From positions 1 to 64,000 of the forward strand of contig NZ_BMEU01000011.1 in NCBI RefSeq assembly GCF_014637085.1: 64,000 nt of DNA. The letters run 5' to 3'. Below the pieces are notes generated by a model, which searched no databases, had not been told where the DNA came from, and worked only from the letters and a program-made list of their open reading frames with translations. The first letter of the stretch is position 1; each line of letters starts with the position of its first letter. Positions 1 to 7,860 of the stretch are shown here, piece by piece. A program made the translations under genes and the position numbers. Source of the DNA: Comamonas phosphati. Lineage in GTDB: Bacteria > Pseudomonadota > Gammaproteobacteria > Burkholderiales > Burkholderiaceae_C.

Positions 1-59
1 CGGTGCGCAACTTTCTGGGTGCCATTCACTTGGCCGCTGCCATGGTTTGGCTCAATTGA
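1..59 (+). CDS. C-terminal end of a probable IS5-family transposase (partial)
   Basis: The window opens inside a plus-strand frame (codons in phase with position 3) that ends at TGA 57-59. The visible tail reads VRNFLGAIHLAAAMVWLN. A short hydrophobic, Trp-rich tail after an Arg-Asn-Phe/Tyr-Leu motif resembles the ends of IS5/IS427-group transposases. Only 18 residues are visible, so the catalytic DDE residues cannot be checked. I could not identify a terminal inverted repeat after the stop. The call rests on general resemblance and could be wrong. Confidence 0.4.
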   Translation, partial: VRNFLGAIHLAAAMVWLN

Positions 60-110
60 GCACCATGGCCTGGGAATGAACTCGGACATCGATTGATGAC
101 ACGCCCTAGA

Positions 111-188
111 TCCCCCTGAGCCGCTGCGCGGCTTCCCCCCGAGGGGGACGACGCCCTCGCCGCGGGGCGGCCCTTGCTCGGCGTCTCT
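111..188. repeat. GC-rich palindromic repeat element, copy A
   Basis: An intergenic block carries CCGCTGCGCGGCTTCCCC, then a run of G opposing a run of C, then CGCGGGGCGGCCC. The same arrangement recurs at 21614-21700 and, more degenerate, at 47041-47114. The internal dyads (GCCGCTGCGCGGC and CCCCC/GGGGG) could fold into two hairpins, as in REP-like elements. It lies between the transposase tail and the DUF3149 gene. Confidence 0.7.
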
Positions 189-247
189 GACGAAAGGGGT
201 TGTGCGTGGTGCTGAGGAGAATTGACCACGCGGACTCCGTACCCGGT

Positions 248-391
248 TTACTCCAGCGGGGCCTGAGCGACGTTTTTCATCTTCCCCATGAACAGGCGCG
301 TGAAGAACACGGCCATCACGAGGATGAACAGGATCACGATCAAGCTCATCAGGCCATAGTCGGTAGAGAAAAGGTCGATCATCAGCTTCAT
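248..391 (-). CDS. DUF3149-type small membrane protein, 47 aa
   Basis: A 47-residue protein begins MKLMIDLFSTDYGLMSL, has one hydrophobic segment at about residues 15-35 and a short basic then acidic tail. The N-terminal pattern (Leu-Phe-x-Thr-Asp-x-Gly-Leu-Met-Ser) is that of DUF3149 proteins, tiny inner-membrane proteins of unknown role common in Burkholderiales. The start at 391 is preceded by AGGAG eight bases upstream (CCAGGAGTTGTGCATG). It stands alone, followed by the repeat element, and has no visible partner. Confidence 0.7.
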   Translation of the reverse strand: MKLMIDLFSTDYGLMSLIVILFILVMAVFFTRLFMGKMKNVAQAPLE

Positions 392-501
392 GCACAACTC
401 CTGGGCGAGTGACTGCGGTCACTATGGCCTTGAAGCGGCAAAGCGGCCTTGCACTGGGTCAAGACCCGGCACAGGCCGCCTGCAGACCGCTGCTGGATCG
501 T

Positions 502-1965
502 TCAGGTGCGCGTGAAGGGCAGGGGGACATCCGCCGGTATCGGGCAGACATAGGGCTGGCCTGCGCGGCGCTCCAGCAGCTCGGCTTTTGCCGCGGCGAT
601 GCGCTCGGGCTGCTCCAGCAGGGAAATTGCCGTGGCCGCGAGTATCTTGGCCGCGCGCACCATGCCCGCATGGGCCAGGCCCGACCGGCCTTGCGACACC
701 ATCTGCCAGGAGTGCAGGGGGGTACCGAAGGCGTAGCAGGCCACCCAGGCCTGCACGGTGGGCGCGACCCAGCTCACGTCGGCCACGTCGGTGGAGCCGA
801 ACATCATGTCGCTGGCTTGCGGGTCGTAGGGCGCCAGGCCTTCGAAGACCGCCGGCACCTTGCCGCGCAGCACGCTGGCCAGCGGCCGGCTGACCTGCTC
901 CAGGTCGTTGCTGTCCAGCGTGGCCTGGAAGTCGCTGGCCAGCCGGTGCTGGCTCGCCTCGACCTCGAGCCGGCCCAGGGCCTGCATCTGCGCGTACATC
1001 ACCTGGTTCAAGGTGCTGTTCTGCAGCAGGTTGGAGCAGGCCTTGTCGAAAACCACTTCGACCTGGCAGCCGGTCATCAGGGCGGCGCCCCTGGCCACGT
1101 TCTGCACACGTTCGTAAAGCTCGGCCGCCTCATGGTTGCGGGCCGCACGGATCAGGTACAGCACCTCGGCACGGGCCTGGACCACGTTGGGCGAGAGTCC
1201 GCCCGAATCGGTGATCGCATAGTGCACGCGCGCGTCCGAAGGCATGTGCTCGCGCAGATAGTTCACGCCCACATTCATCAGCTCCACGGCGTCTAGCGCG
1301 CTGCGGCCCAGATGCGGGGAGTGGGCCGCATGCGAGGCCTTGCCGCGGAAGATGAACTTGGCCTGGATGTTGGCCAGCGTGCTCTGGCTGAACACCCCGG
1401 TGAAGCTGGCAGGGTGCCAGGTCAGTGCCACGTCCACATCGTCGAAGGCGCCGGCGCGGGCCATGAAGGTCTTGCCCGATCCACCTTCCTCGGCCGGACA
1501 GCCGTAGTAGCGCACGCGGGCCTTGCGGCCGCTGCTCCGCAGATGCTGCTGCAGGGCGATGGCGGCAAAGTGTGCCGAGGTGCCCAGCAGATGGTGGCCG
1601 CAGCCGTGGCCGGCCAGGCCCGGGCTGTCGGTGGAGGGGGTGCAGACCAGGGCCCCGCTTTGCTGGTTCAGGCCCGACAGTGCGTCGTATTCGCCCAGGA
1701 ATGCGAGCACCGGCCCCTCGTCGCCCCATTCAGCCATGAAAGCCGTGGGAATGCCGGCCACATCGCGCGTGATGCGAAAGCCTGATTGCGCCAGAGCGTC
1801 TAGATGCAGCTGGGCCGAGGCGTTCTCTGCGTAGCGCAGCTCGGCCAGCGACCAGATTTGGTCGGCCAGCGCGGTCATGCGCGGTGTTTCCTGCGCGAAG
1901 AAGTCCCGGAGTTCGTCTATGGGGTGCATGGGAGGCATCGCGTATGGGTTTGCTGCGTTGCTCAT
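502..1965 (-). CDS. M20-family metallopeptidase/amidohydrolase, AbgB-like
   Basis: This 487-residue cytosolic hydrolase has M20 metal-site motifs: GHGCGHH (Cys122, His124), the CPAEEGG pair (Glu159, Glu160) and His184 in TWHP. A dimerisation lid domain follows, and a second metal-site segment lies near GSTDVADVSW. The length and pattern fit the p-aminobenzoyl-glutamate hydrolase subunit B (AbgB) branch, which cleaves amide bonds of acyl amino acids. The gene is the second of a minus-strand operon and overlaps the stop of the upstream Bug gene by four bases (ATGA). That coupling suggests the imported compound is the substrate or its precursor. The true substrate cannot be read from the sequence. 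Confidence 0.85.
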   Translation of the reverse strand: MSNAANPYAMPPMHPIDELRDFFAQETPRMTALADQIWSLAELRYAENASAQLHLDALAQSGFRITRDVAGIPTAFMAEWGDEGPVLAFLGEYDALSGLNQQSGALVCTPSTDSPGLAGHGCGHHLLGTSAHFAAIALQQHLRSSGRKARVRYYGCPAEEGGSGKTFMARAGAFDDVDVALTWHPASFTGVFSQSTLANIQAKFIFRGKASHAAHSPHLGRSALDAVELMNVGVNYLREHMPSDARVHYAITDSGGLSPNVVQARAEVLYLIRAARNHEAAELYERVQNVARGAALMTGCQVEVVFDKACSNLLQNSTLNQVMYAQMQALGRLEVEASQHRLASDFQATLDSNDLEQVSRPLASVLRGKVPAVFEGLAPYDPQASDMMFGSTDVADVSWVAPTVQAWVACYAFGTPLHSWQMVSQGRSGLAHAGMVRAAKILAATAISLLEQPERIAAAKAELLERRAGQPYVCPIPADVPLPFTRT

Positions 1966-2975
1966 TCGGGCTTGACGCCGGCCTTGTCCAGCAGGGCCTT
2001 GTTGCGCTTGATCTCAGCCGCGATCTGGGCCGGGAACTTGGTTTGGTCCATGTCGGTGGCGGCGGCGCCCAGGGCCTTCAGGTGCTTTTGCACCTCGGGT
2101 TGGTGTGCGGCCTTGACGGCGGCTTCCTGCAACTGCTTGACGATGGGCGCGGGCGTGCCGGCCGGGACGACCAGGCCGAACCAGCTGATGCCCAGCTCAT
2201 TGAGCTCGGGGTAGCCCAGCTCCTTGAACGTGGGCACGTTGGGCAGGTCGGGCGAGCGGCTTTGTCCGGCCAGCACCACGGGAATGAGCTTGCCGCCCTT
2301 GATCTGCGGCATGGCCGAGGGCAACTGGTCCGCCATCACCTGCACCATGCCGGCCAGCGCGTCGTTGAGCGCGGGGCCGTTGCCGCGGTAGGGCACGATC
2401 TGGATCTCGGTCTTCATGGTCTCGTTGAACGAGGCCAGCATCAGGTGGCCCAGCGTGCCCAGGCCGGGCACGCCGGCGCTGTAGGCGCCGGGCTGGGCCT
2501 TGATCTTGGCCAGGAAGCCCGGGAAGTCCTTGACGCCCATCTTGGGGTGGGTCATGTAGACCGAGGGCATGGTCACCAGGTTGGCCACGGGCACGAGCTT
2601 GCCCTCGATCTTGGCGGCGCGCGCATACAGCGAGGGGTTGATGGTGGCGGTGCTGACCGTGGCCATGCCGATGGTGTAGCCGTCGGGTGCGGCCTGGGCA
2701 ATGGCTTCGCTGCCGATCAGGCCGCCGGCGCCGCCCTTGTTGTCCACGATCACGGGCTGGCCCAGGGTGGAGCGCATGCCTTCGGCAATCACGCGCGCCA
2801 CGATGTCCGTGGAGCCACCGGCCGCAAAGGGCACGATGAGCTTGACGGGCTTGCTGGGGTAGGCCTCGGCTGCCAGCGCATGGGCGCACGGCAGGCCCCA
2901 CAGGGCGCCAGCGGCGGCGATGGAGAGCAGGGACAGGCGGCGAAGGGGACGGTATTGGCGTGATGGTGCGGACAT
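1962..2975 (-). CDS. Bug-family periplasmic solute-binding protein (TTT type)
   Basis: This 337-residue protein has a Sec-type signal peptide (basic start, hydrophobic stretch to about residue 35, then AAEAYPSKPVKLIVPF). The body shows Bug hallmarks: a VPFAAGGSTD loop near the start of the mature protein, VDNKGGAGG and PDGYT. Bug proteins are the periplasmic receptors of tripartite tricarboxylate transporters and usually bind carboxylates. No TctA/TctB permease is in the window, so it is an orphan receptor. It is the first gene of an operon with the M20 hydrolase and is divergent from a LysR gene, its likely regulator. Confidence 0.92.
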   Translation of the reverse strand: MSAPSRQYRPLRRLSLLSIAAAGALWGLPCAHALAAEAYPSKPVKLIVPFAAGGSTDIVARVIAEGMRSTLGQPVIVDNKGGAGGLIGSEAIAQAAPDGYTIGMATVSTATINPSLYARAAKIEGKLVPVANLVTMPSVYMTHPKMGVKDFPGFLAKIKAQPGAYSAGVPGLGTLGHLMLASFNETMKTEIQIVPYRGNGPALNDALAGMVQVMADQLPSAMPQIKGGKLIPVVLAGQSRSPDLPNVPTFKELGYPELNELGISWFGLVVPAGTPAPIVKQLQEAAVKAAHQPEVQKHLKALGAAATDMDQTKFPAQIAAEIKRNKALLDKAGVKPE

Positions 2976-3110
2976 GGGCAGCTCTGAAAAGATATCGGCA
3001 AAAGCGTGTGCACACGAACTGTGTTGCCTACGCTTGATGGGCTATTGCTAACGTTGAATATAGAAAATTCAGCGCCGGTGCAGTCCACGAAATTTGCGTT
3101 GAGCTATAAG

Positions 3111-3122
3111 CTATGCCGATAG
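3111..3122. promoter_or_regulatory. Candidate LysR-type operator
   Basis: The dyad CTATGCCGATAG (CTAT, four bases, ATAG) lies between the divergent Bug/M20 operon and its LysR gene. A looser CTAT...ATAG pair lies near 3043-3064. LysR regulators usually bind dyads in such divergent intergenic regions. No experiment or alignment supports this specific site. Confidence 0.3.
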
Positions 3123-3182
3123 GTGTAAGACTCTCCCCTCTGAAATTTGCGGGCCAACACCGTATAAACCCTGGATTTGACG

Positions 3183-4190
3183 ATGCCTGATCGTTTCCCT
3201 TTTTCCGAACTGCAGCGCAGCGACGATGCGGCCAGCCCCGAGGGGCGGCAGCTTTTTTCCCGGCTCACCAAGCAGGTGCGCCTGCGGCAATTGCAATTGC
3301 TGGTGGCCTTGCAGCAATGCGGCTCGGTCGTGCAGGCTGCGGCGCATCTGCATATGAGCCAGTCGGCCGCCACACAGGCACTGGCCGAACTGGAGCGGGT
3401 GCTGGACATGAAATTGTTCGAGCGCCATGCGCGCGGCATGCGGCCAACCGTTGCGGGCCAGACCCTGATCGACACCGCGTATGGCGTGCTGGCGGGACTG
3501 CAAGAAGTGTCCGAATCGCTCGCGTCTATACGGCGTGGGGCATCGGCAGCGCTGCGGCTGGGCGCCATTCCCGCAGCTGCCATGTCGGTGCTGTCGCAGT
3601 TGCTGCCGCGCTTTTATGAAGCCCATCCGCAGGTGCACGTGGATGTGCACGAGGATGCCAGCGCGCATCTGCTGTCGCAACTGATGGGGTCGGGCCTGGA
3701 TGCCGTGTTCTGCCGTCAGCCGGCCATGCTGCCGGCGGCCTTTGCCTTCGAGCCGTTGTTGCTGGATGCGGCCGTCGTGATCGCCGATGCCGAGCACGCA
3801 CTGGCAGGCCGCCGCGATATCGCGCTGCAGGCTTTGAAAGGCGCACGCTGGGTGCTGCCCAGCTACGGCATTGCGGTGCGCAACATCCTCGAAACAGAAG
3901 TCCTGCCCATGTTGGAGGAGGCCTCGTGGTTTCCTGCCTCCACGGTGTCGCTGCCGGTTCTCGAAGGGCTGCTGACCCAGCCCGGCGCGGTTTCCCTGGT
4001 GCCGCGCAGCATCCTGCCGGGTCTGCGCACCCAGGGTCGCGTGCGGGTGCTGGACGTGCACATCGAAGGCCGCCTGCCGCCGCTGGGCGCGGCATACCGG
4101 CGCGACCGGGCGCCCGTGCTGCTGCTGGACATGCTCAGGCTATGGCACAGGCTCAAGCTACCCCATGGGGTGCCCATGCCCGCAGAATAG
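3183..4190 (+). CDS. LysR-family transcriptional regulator
   Basis: This 335-residue regulator has an N-terminal winged HTH at about residues 30-90 (RLRQLQLLVALQQCGSVVQA followed by AAHLHMSQSAATQALAELER) and a substrate-binding co-inducer domain from about residue 100. The ATG at 3183 is chosen over a TTG six bases earlier. It is transcribed away from the Bug/M20 operon, the classic arrangement for a LysR regulator of the neighbouring catabolic genes. The N-terminus is about 25 residues longer than in most LysR proteins. The effector is unknown and is presumably related to the M20 substrate. Confidence 0.92.
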   Translation: MPDRFPFSELQRSDDAASPEGRQLFSRLTKQVRLRQLQLLVALQQCGSVVQAAAHLHMSQSAATQALAELERVLDMKLFERHARGMRPTVAGQTLIDTAYGVLAGLQEVSESLASIRRGASAALRLGAIPAAAMSVLSQLLPRFYEAHPQVHVDVHEDASAHLLSQLMGSGLDAVFCRQPAMLPAAFAFEPLLLDAAVVIADAEHALAGRRDIALQALKGARWVLPSYGIAVRNILETEVLPMLEEASWFPASTVSLPVLEGLLTQPGAVSLVPRSILPGLRTQGRVRVLDVHIEGRLPPLGAAYRRDRAPVLLLDMLRLWHRLKLPHGVPMPAE

Positions 4191-4313
4191 GCGAGCGGGC
4201 GGCAGTTTCAAAAAAATCGGCCGTTTGTGCATTTTCGAGAGGCATTTGTGAAAACCGATCGGACTTTCATGCATAAAAATAGAGGCCGTGAATGACACGA
4301 ATTCGAGGACACC

Positions 4314-4808
4314 ATGAGTATCTGGTCCATAGACGCCGAGACCGTCACCCACAGCATCCAGCTGGCCGTCGCCCCGGTTTTCTTTCTGACGGCCGTAGCG
4401 GGCATGATCGGCTCGGTGGCCGGGCGCCTGGCGCGCATCATCGACCGTGCGCGCAAGCTGGAGGACGGGCTGCGCGGGGTCAGCGACCATGCGCTGATCG
4501 CCAGAAGCCTGACCGAGCTGCACTTTCTGCGCCAGCGCGGCCGCCTGGCGAATGTCTCCATCGCGCTGCTGACCTTGTGCGGCGTGTGCATAGGCTTGAC
4601 CATCGTCCTGCTGTTCGTGGAGCAGGCCTACGGCATCGGGGGCAACCGCTATGCCGTGTTCAGCTTTCTGTTCGGCGTGCTGGCCTTTGTGCTGGCGCTG
4701 TGCGGCTTTCTGTGGGAGACCATCATGGCCACGCGCATCCTGGACTTCCACATGCTCAGCCAGGCCAAGGCCGCCGTACGCCATGTGGAGTCCGAACATA
4801 AGCCTTGA
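4314..4808 (+). CDS. DUF2721 family membrane protein
   Basis: This 164-residue protein has three predicted membrane segments (about residues 15-35, 80-102 and 115-140). A conserved basic region after the first helix (GRLARIIDRARKLED) is typical of DUF2721 proteins. Their function is not established. The ATG at 4314 has GAGG upstream. The gene is monocistronic, and the following 274 bases to the next gene show no convincing coding frame. Confidence 0.8.
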   Translation: MSIWSIDAETVTHSIQLAVAPVFFLTAVAGMIGSVAGRLARIIDRARKLEDGLRGVSDHALIARSLTELHFLRQRGRLANVSIALLTLCGVCIGLTIVLLFVEQAYGIGGNRYAVFSFLFGVLAFVLALCGFLWETIMATRILDFHMLSQAKAAVRHVESEHKP

Positions 4809-5082
4809 TGTGCTTGGCTGCTATTAAAATATGAGCTTCCTGGGCTTTATTTGCAATATTTTCAAGTAAGCATATGCCTGAAAATGCTGCACAGCCGGTC
4901 TCGCCGGGCGGCGCGGCGTTTCTGCTGTGCTACCGGATGTTCGCGCTGCGGCGCATGATGGCGACGACCGGAGGCCGGCGCTGCGGATGGAACGGAAAAA
5001 AGCGCACCGGCTCCGCGCGCGCGGGCGGGGCCGGTGCCGGCCTGGTGGATCGCCGACAGTGCCTGGCAGATGGCTTAAAAGC

Positions 5083-5400
5083 TCAAGCGGCCGTCTCCTC
5101 CCACAGGCCCACGGCCTCGATCAGGTTCCAGCTGTTGCATTCGATGCGGTAAAAGCCGGCAGCTCCGGTTTTCTGGCTCACGCCCTCGATCACCACGGTG
5201 CGGCGGTTGTGGCAGCGCGCCTCGGACATGGGGCGGATCTTGTCGTAATTGAACTGCTCGGCGATATCGCCGCGAAAGGCAATGGTGATCTGTTCGCGCC
5301 GGGGGTAGTAGTCCCTGGCGTATTTCTCCAGCGTGCGTGTGGCGACGAGCGCGGCCATATCCGGGGAGCCTGGAGCCCCGGCAGAAGGCGTGGAAGACAT
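5083..5400 (-). CDS. Conserved small soluble protein of unknown function
   Basis: This 105-residue protein starts MSSTPSAGAPGSPDM; the ATG at 5400 has a good AGGAG six bases upstream, so I prefer it to the in-frame ATG at 5472. After a low-complexity start the protein is mixed alpha/beta with aromatic and basic residues (KYARDYYPRREQ, CHNRRTVVIEG, ECNSWNLIEAVGLWEE). I see no signal peptide or membrane segment and recognise no domain. Codon use resembles the neighbours, so it is probably a real gene of the lineage. Confidence 0.6.
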   Translation of the reverse strand: MSSTPSAGAPGSPDMAALVATRTLEKYARDYYPRREQITIAFRGDIAEQFNYDKIRPMSEARCHNRRTVVIEGVSQKTGAAGFYRIECNSWNLIEAVGLWEETAA

Positions 5401-5596
5401 GTTTTCTCCTGATCTCAAAGGTGCGACATGGCCGCAAGTGAATTTGGCTGAAAACTTTACATTTTGATTCATTTCCAGCCAAGGGTGAAAACCAGGGCTG
5501 CGGCGATGTGCGGCCGTCGCGCTGCGCTTGCGGGTAAGGAAAGTCGTAACTACGCAAATCCCTTGTTTTTATGCATGCAAGTCCATGTGCCGCTCA

Positions 5597-5637
5597 TGAA
5601 AAATGCCGCTTCCCTCGCGGGGAGCGGCATTTTTTGC
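5597..5637 (-). terminator. Rho-independent terminator after the cytochrome c gene
   Basis: The arms AATGCCGCT and AGCGGCATT flank a short GC-rich loop and run into T-rich ends on both sides, so the hairpin can work in either direction. It lies 23 bases past the stop of the minus-strand cytochrome c gene. Confidence 0.85.
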
Positions 5638-5659
5638 GGAAGACTTGGTGCCGAAGCGA

Positions 5660-5965
5660 TTACTTCTGCGACAGGACCCAGGCCACGAGCTTCTTGGCTT
5701 CGGCTTCGTTGACTTGGGGGTTTGCAGGCATGGGCACGGGGCCCCAGACACCGCCGCCGCCCTTGATCACTTTGGTGGCCAGTTTGTCTGCGGCATCCTT
5801 TTGGCCGGCATACTTGGCGGCCACGTCCTTGAATGCGGGGCCCACCACCTTTTTGTCCACTGCGTGGCAGGCCATGCAGTTCTTGGACTGAGCCAGGGCC
5901 TGGTCGGCCATGGCGGGAGCCACGGCGGCCATGGACAGAGCGAGGGCGATCAACGTTTGCTTCAT
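5660..5965 (-). CDS. Class I monoheme cytochrome c (c551/c552 type)
   Basis: This 101-residue periplasmic electron carrier has a Sec signal peptide (residues 1-20, ending AMA). The heme c site CMACH lies at residues 30-34, and Met79 in PVPMPAN is the likely sixth heme ligand. Mature size of about 81 residues and the VGPAFKDVAAKY segment are typical of cytochrome c551. These proteins donate electrons to terminal oxidases or denitrification enzymes. The ATG at 5965 has AGGAA upstream. The gene is single, with its own terminator, so its partner is not indicated by position. Confidence 0.9.
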   Translation of the reverse strand: MKQTLIALALSMAAVAPAMADQALAQSKNCMACHAVDKKVVGPAFKDVAAKYAGQKDAADKLATKVIKGGGGVWGPVPMPANPQVNEAEAKKLVAWVLSQK

Positions 5966-6069
5966 CGTGAGTTCCTGTGAGTTGGATAAAAATTGGCTGA
6001 CAGGCGCATTGTAGTAGTCGCATTGCGTACATGCAGATGCCGATGCTGGCGTGTTAAGTGGGAGGGTCT

Positions 6070-6309
6070 ATGTATTTGCTGGGACTGGCGGTTCTGTTGT
6101 CGTTGCTCAAACTGGCGGGAATGGGGCCCGTCGGCGAGTGGCCTTGGTGGCCTATTCTGGGCGTTTATGCCGCGGCCTCCGCATGGTGGGTTTGGGCGGA
6201 CTGGTCGGGGTACACCAAGCGCAAGGCGGAGGAGAAGATCGAGCTACGGAAAAAGGAGCGCATCCAGCGCCAGAAAAAGACCATGCAGCCGGGGCCGCGC
6301 CGCCGCTGA
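6070..6309 (+). CDS. Small Trp-rich membrane protein (TIGR04438-like), 79 aa
   Basis: The 79-residue protein has two hydrophobic segments (about residues 1-17 and 27-45) rich in Trp, including EWPWWPILG and WWVWADWSGYT, and then a strongly basic tail (KRKAEEKIELRKKERIQRQK). This matches the small Trp-rich proteins found in Burkholderiales, whose role is unknown. I chose the ATG at 6070 because GGGAGGG lies directly upstream; a GTG at 6058 is in frame but less likely. Confidence 0.75.
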   Translation: MYLLGLAVLLSLLKLAGMGPVGEWPWWPILGVYAAASAWWVWADWSGYTKRKAEEKIELRKKERIQRQKKTMQPGPRRR

Positions 6310-6313
6310 AACG

Positions 6314-6345
6314 TAAAAAAGCCCGGCTGCAGGCAGACCGGGCAA
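6314..6345 (-). terminator. Terminator of the RND efflux operon
   Basis: GCCCGG and CCGGGC arms flank an 11-base loop. On the minus strand they are followed by TTTTTT, 31 bases past the stop of the outer-membrane factor gene. Confidence 0.85.
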
Positions 6346-6375
6346 GAGGGAGAGCTGGGGTCGGCCCGCCGGGCT

Positions 6376-7860
6376 TCACGGCTGCATTTCGGGCGCTGTT
6401 CCTGGCTGCTGGTCCTTGAGCACGCCGCCGCCCAGCGATTGGTACAGCGCCACCGTATCGCCATACAGGCTGCCCTGGGCGGCAACTGACGCAGCGCGCG
6501 CCTGCAGCCACGATTGCCGGGCCGCGAGGTACATGGGGCGGCTGGCGTAGCCGGCCTTGAGCTGGGAGTTGGTCAGGTTCAGGGTGGTCTGGCTGGCCTG
6601 CTCGCTTTCACGGCTCATGCGCAAGGCATGGCTGTCCGTATCGAGTGCATAGAGCGCATTGGCCACATCCTGGAAGGCCGAAAGCACCGTGCCCTGGTAG
6701 GTGGCCGCTGCAGCCTGCAGCCCGGCTTGTGCGGCCTTCTGTTGGGCCAGCAGCGTGCCGCCCTTGAACAGCGGCATGAGCAGGTTGGCGCCCAGGGCCC
6801 AGGTCGTGTTCTCGGCGGTGAACATCTTGGCGAAAGTGGTTGCACCGCCGCCATAGGCCGCCGTGATGGAGAGCTGGGGCAGGCGTGCGGCGGTGGCCAC
6901 GCCCACGGCGGCGCTGGCCTGCTGCACCTGGGTTTCCGCGATGCGGATGTCGGGGCGGTGCTCGACCAGCTGGGAGGCGATCGTCTGCGGCATGGCCGGC
7001 AGGCTGAAGCTGGACAGCGGCAGCACCGGCGGCGACTGGTCGGGCGTGCGCCCCATCAGCGTGGCGACGAGGTTGCGGGTCTGTTCCAGGGATTTCTGCA
7101 GCGGCGGCAGCTGCTGCTGCAGCTGGATCAGCAGGGTCTGCTGCGTGGCCACCTCCATGCCGCTGGCGTAGCCGTTGGCCTGCTGCTTGCGCATGTGGGC
7201 CAGTTGTTCCTGTGCGGCTTCCACGGCCTGGCCGATCAAGGCGGCCTGCTCCTGCAGCATGGACGTCTGGATGACCGCCGCCACCAGATTGCCGGCCAGG
7301 CTCAGGCGGGCGGCCTGAAGCTGCAGGCGCTGGCCTTCTTCCTGGGCCTGCAATCCCTCCACCTGGCGGCGGTTGGCGCCGAACAGGTCGGGTGTGTAGG
7401 AGATGCTCAGCTGGGCCGTGTGATAGGTGTAGATTGAGTCGCCGTTGTTGAGTGGCGGCGACATGGACTGGCCCGTGTTCTGGCGCGAAGGGCTGTAACC
7501 CAGCTGGACGGACGGAAAGAAGTAACCGCGCTGGGCAATGACGTTCTGGTGGGCTGCGCGCAGGGTGGCCTCGGCAGCCTCTATGGTCGGGCTTTGGCGC
7601 AACGCGTCCTCGACCATGGTGTTCAGCGGTGCCGAGCCGAAGGCCTTCCACCACTGGGCGTCGATGGACTGCGCGGCAGAGGCCTGCGCTGCGGTGGACA
7701 GGGGGCCGCGCGTCAGTGATTGCGGCTTGGCGACCTGCGGCCGCACATAGTCCGGACCGACAGCACAGCCAGCCAGCAAGGCTGCCAGCGCGACTGCCGT
7801 GATCGCGAATGGGTTCTTCTTCATGGCAGCAGTGATTGCATTAGGGATTGCATCAGGCAC
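6376..7860 (-). CDS. RND efflux outer-membrane factor (OprM/NodT type)
   Basis: This 494-residue outer-membrane lipoprotein has a lipobox LLAGC (Cys32) followed by AVGPDYVRP, the signature start of the NodT/OprM channel family. Two long helical repeats follow. The start is a GTG at 7860, with GGGAGG six bases upstream, overlapping the pump stop by eight bases. An ATG at 7824 (MKKNPF) has no clear ribosome site but would give a more usual signal peptide. It is the last gene of the efflux operon and would form the trimeric exit duct for the pump. Confidence 0.92.
   Translation of the reverse strand: MPDAIPNAITAAMKKNPFAITAVALAALLAGCAVGPDYVRPQVAKPQSLTRGPLSTAAQASAAQSIDAQWWKAFGSAPLNTMVEDALRQSPTIEAAEATLRAAHQNVIAQRGYFFPSVQLGYSPSRQNTGQSMSPPLNNGDSIYTYHTAQLSISYTPDLFGANRRQVEGLQAQEEGQRLQLQAARLSLAGNLVAAVIQTSMLQEQAALIGQAVEAAQEQLAHMRKQQANGYASGMEVATQQTLLIQLQQQLPPLQKSLEQTRNLVATLMGRTPDQSPPVLPLSSFSLPAMPQTIASQLVEHRPDIRIAETQVQQASAAVGVATAARLPQLSITAAYGGGATTFAKMFTAENTTWALGANLLMPLFKGGTLLAQQKAAQAGLQAAAATYQGTVLSAFQDVANALYALDTDSHALRMSRESEQASQTTLNLTNSQLKAGYASRPMYLAARQSWLQARAASVAAQGSLYGDTVALYQSLGGGVLKDQQPGTAPEMQP

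Noticed and set aside
4874-5152. A plus-strand frame in the gap after the DUF2721 gene
   Set aside because: It has no ribosome site, atypical Arg/Gly-rich composition and overlaps the minus-strand gene at 5083-5400.
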